This document shows, one piece after another, positions 35,567-37,959 of a stretch of DNA of 37,959 nucleotides. Every line of letters begins with the position of its first letter. Within the stretch, counting starts at the first letter, position 1. The notes under the pieces were generated by a model. It saw nothing but the letters and a program-made list of their open reading frames with translations. It was not told the DNA's origin and ran no database searches. Both the position numbers and the translations under genes were made by a program. Source of the DNA: Chloroflexota bacterium (GTDB lineage Bacteria; Chloroflexota; Anaerolineae; 4572-78; NAK82); assembly GCA_024276515.1 (NCBI GenBank), contig JAJRXB010000274.1:1-37959 (forward strand), written 5' to 3'.

Positions 35567-36880
35567 TCACAATTCAACCTTCAGGTAGTCTATCTGGCTG
35601 TAACCACTCCCCCAGGGATCACCGCGTTCATAGGTACCGAGTCCGCAGGCAGCGGCGTAAACAAGATAGTCATCAGCCATAGCCGGAATTCCTCTCTCTG
35701 CATTCAGGAGATCACACATCACACAGTCTATGGCTACAGGGTCGGTAGAGAACAAAAGGCTGTTGGAGGCACTATTGCCAAAGGTCCTCCAGGGAGAGGG
35801 CTTGCCAATGTTATCCTCCCAGTCGCCAAAGAGGGCGTCACCGACGGTCAGGACGGTTTTGCCGAGAATGTGGGGGTTGCAATAGATGTCCACCATAGGA
35901 TTGTAGCGGGTGCTGCCGTAGTAGGAACCGGAGGACGACCACCAATCGTGGAGGAGGTTAGGGTAGGCGATGGAGCCAAAGTGGTTCTTGAAGGATAGGG
36001 TGACACCGCCCAAATGTCGCTTCATAATGGGCATGTTGATCAGGTAAGCGGCGCCCACCAGAACATCGGTGACCTGGGTAGACATAGGGGCAGGGATGTC
36101 TGGGGGGGTGTGCCAGGTGATGGCGGCGGTCGGATCGGCGCTGGTGTAGCCTGCCATTTCGTTGCAGCCCCGGTGAAAGAAGTAGAGGAAAGGATAGAGT
36201 TTTGACTGATCGAAGAAGCGGACGCCGGGGTAGCGGCAGCCATCCTTGAACCGCTGGGGGATGGCTCGCGCGCTCCAGGGAGGGTCCTTGCCGATGGTGG
36301 CATCGTAGACCCAGATGTCACTGGCATCAAAGTCAGGATAGGCATCGAGCAAGCCGCGGACGACCGCGTTGATGGGGTGGATGAGGGCATCAATAGCCAG
36401 TTCCCAATCGTCCGGGCAATTGGTGCGGGACTTATCACAAGTCCCGTAGGAATTGTTAAAGTTGACCTTGACCGCGATGGCCTTGCCCGGGGCATAGTCA
36501 GGGACAAGGGTCTGCCAGGCATTGGCGAGAGAGGGAGCACCGGTGAGCTCCATCACACCCCGATCCACTATAGCGTCCACTACCTCCTGATTTACAAAGT
36601 CGCCGTAGTAGTCATCTCCGTAATCCCAAAACGTGGCATCGTTGCTGTGCACGTGGACGACTCTGGAACCGGCAGACATAGAGGACGGGATGGCAACAGG
36701 CTCAGGAACAGACGTGGGTCTGGCCCTCTCGCTGGTCCTCCGCCCCCACAACGGCGTGCCCAGCACCTTGCCCAGCCCAATGATGCCCACCGTTGCCGCC
36801 AGCGCTTTCAACAATCCTCGTCGTGAGATTTTCCCGTTCACCCTCGATCTCAATGAGTTTATCTGCCGATCAGGCAACAA
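35567..36880 (-). CDS. DUF362 domain protein with Tat signal
   Basis: SRRGLLKALAATVGIIGLGKVLG Tat-type leader; KAIAVKVNFNNSYG...HLGGVTLSFKNHFGSIAYP...LTVGDALFGDWEDN...DPVAIDCVMCDLLNAERG. Confidence 0.82.
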   Translation of the reverse strand: MLPDRQINSLRSRVNGKISRRGLLKALAATVGIIGLGKVLGTPLWGRRTSERARPTSVPEPVAIPSSMSAGSRVVHVHSNDATFWDYGDDYYGDFVNQEVVDAIVDRGVMELTGAPSLANAWQTLVPDYAPGKAIAVKVNFNNSYGTCDKSRTNCPDDWELAIDALIHPINAVVRGLLDAYPDFDASDIWVYDATIGKDPPWSARAIPQRFKDGCRYPGVRFFDQSKLYPFLYFFHRGCNEMAGYTSADPTAAITWHTPPDIPAPMSTQVTDVLVGAAYLINMPIMKRHLGGVTLSFKNHFGSIAYPNLLHDWWSSSGSYYGSTRYNPMVDIYCNPHILGKTVLTVGDALFGDWEDNIGKPSPWRTFGNSASNSLLFSTDPVAIDCVMCDLLNAERGIPAMADDYLVYAAACGLGTYERGDPWGSGYSQIDYLKVEL

Positions 36881-37823
36881 AGAACGACTCCAGACGCCAT
36901 TTGAACATCTCTATATCCCAATCCCGTACCGCGCAGCGCCGCAGCCGAAACAGGTCATTCCCTGGCTCAACACCGCCACGAACAGTCGTGCAGGCCGCAC
37001 GGAATCCTGCAGCCTCGACGATTTCCACCGTCTCATCAGTAAAGTCTCCGGCCTCGCCCCAAGGGTATGAAAAAGTGAGCACCGGACTCCCGATGATCCC
37101 TTCCAGCCTTTGGCGACTCCAAACGATCTCGGCATATTGGGCCTCGGGCGACAAAACGGACAGGACTGGGTGGGTTATGGTATGAGCCCCCAATTCGACC
37201 AGTCTGTCCCCTGTCAGTTGGATCAATTCGGCGACCGACATAGGGCGGTAATCAGGCCGCCCATTTCTTCTCAGGCCAGCCCAACTGGCGAGCTCCGCCA
37301 AGACTTGGTCACGGCCGTCTGCCGCGAGCGGCCGCAGGAGACGGTCAATAGCATAATAGGCAATTTGCCGTTCCTCTGTAGATGTGGTGGGCCATTCATA
37401 CTCTTGACCCTGTACGCACATTTGCAGGCGCTCCGGCAGATGCACGGGCAGCAAGAACACCCGTTCCAATTCGTGCCAAAAGAACTCACATGAGCTATCA
37501 ATGCCCCCACTGGTGACAAACACCGTTGCCGGGACCTGCGCGGACTTGAGCAGGGGATAAGCTTGCGTCAAGTTGTCAATATACCCATCGTCGAAGGTAA
37601 TAGCCACAGCTCGACGCGGGAGAGAGTGCTCCTTTAGAGCATCAACCAGATCGAGAAGGCGCATCGGATGACAAGTCCCCCGAATATATTCCAGGTGTTG
37701 AGCAAAATGATCGGGTGACACGGCCAACCCGTGAGGATCAACGGCCAGGTCTGCAACCCGATGATACATCAGGATGATCCCTCCTGGCTTGAATGCTCTT
37801 CTGATACACCCGAGTCCTCTCAT
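36870..37823 (-). CDS. Polysaccharide deacetylase (NodB/CE4 family)
   Basis: GIILMYHRVAD; AVAITFDDGYIDNLTQAYPLLKSAQVPATVFVTSGGID; ELGAHTITHPVLSVLSPEAQYAEIVWSRQRLEGIIGSPVLTFSYPWG. Confidence 0.93.
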   Translation of the reverse strand: MRGLGCIRRAFKPGGIILMYHRVADLAVDPHGLAVSPDHFAQHLEYIRGTCHPMRLLDLVDALKEHSLPRRAVAITFDDGYIDNLTQAYPLLKSAQVPATVFVTSGGIDSSCEFFWHELERVFLLPVHLPERLQMCVQGQEYEWPTTSTEERQIAYYAIDRLLRPLAADGRDQVLAELASWAGLRRNGRPDYRPMSVAELIQLTGDRLVELGAHTITHPVLSVLSPEAQYAEIVWSRQRLEGIIGSPVLTFSYPWGEAGDFTDETVEIVEAAGFRAACTTVRGGVEPGNDLFRLRRCAVRDWDIEMFKWRLESFFVA

Positions 37824-37841
37824 CCACTCCCCTTGCCGCCC

Positions 37842-37959
37842 TCAGAGGCCGTCTGAGTAAATGCCGCGCAAATCCCAATTGGCCAAATCCAGCAGTTGAA
37901 GGTCTGCCAGCACCCAATCGGCCTCCAACATTTCTTGATGAATGGGCCTTACTAAAACA
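37842..37959 (-). CDS. C-terminal end of an unidentified protein, truncated by window edge
   Basis: Open minus frame to TGA at 37842-37844: VLVRPIHQEMLEADWVLADLQLLDLANWDLRGIYSDGL*. Too short to assign. Confidence 0.4.
   Translation of the reverse strand, partial: VLVRPIHQEMLEADWVLADLQLLDLANWDLRGIYSDGL

Noticed and set aside
1-37959. tRNA, rRNA or CRISPR arrays
   Set aside because: No cloverleaf with a TTC-anticodon-type arrangement, no rRNA-like conserved blocks and no regularly spaced identical repeats were recognised when reading the intergenic regions.

Overview
The window reads as one long, almost entirely minus-strand envelope/exopolysaccharide locus. It is probably from a Chloroflexi (Anaerolineae/Caldilineae-like) genome; that taxonomic guess is inferred from protein style only. 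In transcription order (right to left) it contains: a NodB polysaccharide deacetylase, a Tat-type DUF362 protein, an anchored Asp-box/BNR protein, an ABC exporter pair (Wzm/Wzt-like), an alkaline-phosphatase-superfamily phosphodiesterase overlapping Wzt, many GT2/GT4 glycosyltransferases, a methyltransferase, an IS remnant with a truncated membrane protein gene, a Wzy/O-antigen-ligase-like protein, a polyprenyl glycosylphosphotransferase, a GT39-like protein, a Wzz/BY-kinase fusion, and a PD40/DNRLRE surface protein. The left ~8 kb is a different module: an acyl carrier protein, a collapsed acyl-CoA ligase relic, a stand-alone PqqD-like protein, two secreted proteins, a PqqD-radical SAM-SPASM fusion, an HprK-like kinase and a secreted C25 (gingipain-like) peptidase running off the left edge. 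The main discovery candidate is a 53-codon GTG-start ORF at 4836-4997 (-), absent from the supplied ORF track. It encodes a leader-like peptide ending ...EEELPKYEPPKVITLDKDEILEELGPARACYNHSGSVVGC*, placed just upstream of the radical SAM gene with its own ribosome-binding-like sequence. This looks like a RiPP precursor, so the module is a candidate radical-SAM/HprK-kinase/C25-protease peptide system. Several gene relics, a MITE-like inverted-repeat element and strong hairpins are also noted. No tRNA, rRNA or CRISPR array was recognised. All family calls come from reading motifs by eye; no database search was run.
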